NCBI RefSeq assembly: GCF_000165425.1
Contig: NW_001799477.1
Span: 62,001-126,000, forward strand
DNA length: 64,000 bases
Source: Paramecium tetraurelia
Taxonomy: Eukaryota > Ciliophora > Oligohymenophorea > Peniculida > Parameciidae
Direction: 5' to 3'
Positions 63,867-64,000 of this stretch are shown here, piece by piece. Numbering within the stretch: position 1 is the first letter of the stretch; each line of letters starts with the position of its first letter. The position numbers were made by a program, and so were the translations under genes. Below the pieces are notes generated by a model. It saw only the letters and a list, made by a program, of their open reading frames with translations. It was not told the origin of the DNA and searched no databases.

Positions 63867-64000
63867 ATGTTAAAACATTTTGTGAATCATATTAGAAAAA
63901 TCGATCAATTTGGTGTTGTCTATTAGCCTAAGATCAAATACTCTACAAATGAATATAAGACTGCTGTAGGTGGAATAATGTCAATTATTCTTTATGGATT
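63867..64000 (+). CDS. 5' end of a Paramecium-type membrane protein gene (runs off the right edge)
   Basis: The frame opens at ATG 63867 (MLKHFVNHIRKIDQFGVVYQ, then PKIKYSTNEYKTAVGGIMSI ILYG) and is still open at the window end, with one TAG as glutamine. The IDxFG...PxI......YKTxxGGxxS pattern followed by the start of a hydrophobic stretch resembles a common uncharacterised ciliate membrane-protein family with an N-terminal amphipathic leader. Only 44 residues are available, so product and length cannot be given. Confidence 0.6.

Noticed and set aside
1-64000. tRNA or rRNA genes, CRISPR arrays, telomeric repeats
   Set aside because: I scanned the gaps and saw no cloverleaf TTCGA-type signature, no regularly spaced repeat arrays and no GGGGTT/GGGTTT-type runs.

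Overview
The window is macronuclear-style DNA from a ciliate, almost certainly Paramecium (P. tetraurelia or a close relative). TAA and TAG sit inside every convincing reading frame as glutamine, and TGA is the only stop. Introns are tiny (about 18-35 bp, GTA...TAG/CAG/AAG). Genes are packed 7-150 bp apart, and the DNA is AT-rich. Trichocyst matrix proteins, an RDR3-type RNA polymerase and a PiggyMac-like transposase are further Paramecium hallmarks. A standard-code reading breaks every gene into fragments. The models here were rebuilt with the ciliate code and hand-placed introns. For most genes, span minus introns is a multiple of three.

Layout. 1-6.0 kb: the 5' part of a giant cysteine-rich surface-type protein (minus), then a coiled-coil protein (plus). 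6.0-14.0 kb: an EMAP/EML-like EF-hand plus HELP/WD40 giant (minus). 14.5-19.2 kb: a B-box protein, a small unknown, an RPB3-like RNA polymerase subunit pseudogene, an MFS-like carrier with a frame problem, and a small MGxC protein (all minus). 19.4-28.4 kb: a USP9X-type deubiquitinase and a DM10 (EFHC1/RIB72-like) ciliary protein (both plus). 28.5-31.2 kb: a second B-box protein, a CDC50 flippase subunit and an SCP2-domain gene with an in-frame stop. 31.3-37.1 kb: a small unknown, a domesticated piggyBac transposase (PiggyMac-like), a dead Rab gene, ribosomal protein L23a and a small unknown. 37.2-41.2 kb: a multi-pass membrane protein, a trichocyst matrix protein and an Ariadne-type RBR ubiquitin ligase. 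42.3-51.7 kb: a full-length paralogue of the first giant protein. 51.8-55.9 kb: an Aurora-like kinase, a FolD/MTHFD enzyme and a second trichocyst matrix protein. 56-58 kb: gene-poor. 58-63.3 kb: a PH-like plus kinase protein and an RNA-dependent RNA polymerase without the DxDGD motif. 63.9 kb: start of another membrane-type gene.

Biology. There are no operons, and neighbours are mostly unrelated. Recurring themes are cilia and microtubules (EML, DM10, coiled coil), ubiquitin (USP9X, RBR, B-box proteins), secretory and surface proteins (two TMPs, two giant cysteine-rich proteins, CDC50), and genome defence or rearrangement (PiggyMac-like protein, RDR3-like polymerase). Two clear pseudogenes and two genes with frame lesions fit decay of duplicates after whole-genome duplication. 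The two most interesting genes, the transposase-derived protein and the polymerase, both appear to have lost catalytic residues while keeping long intact frames.
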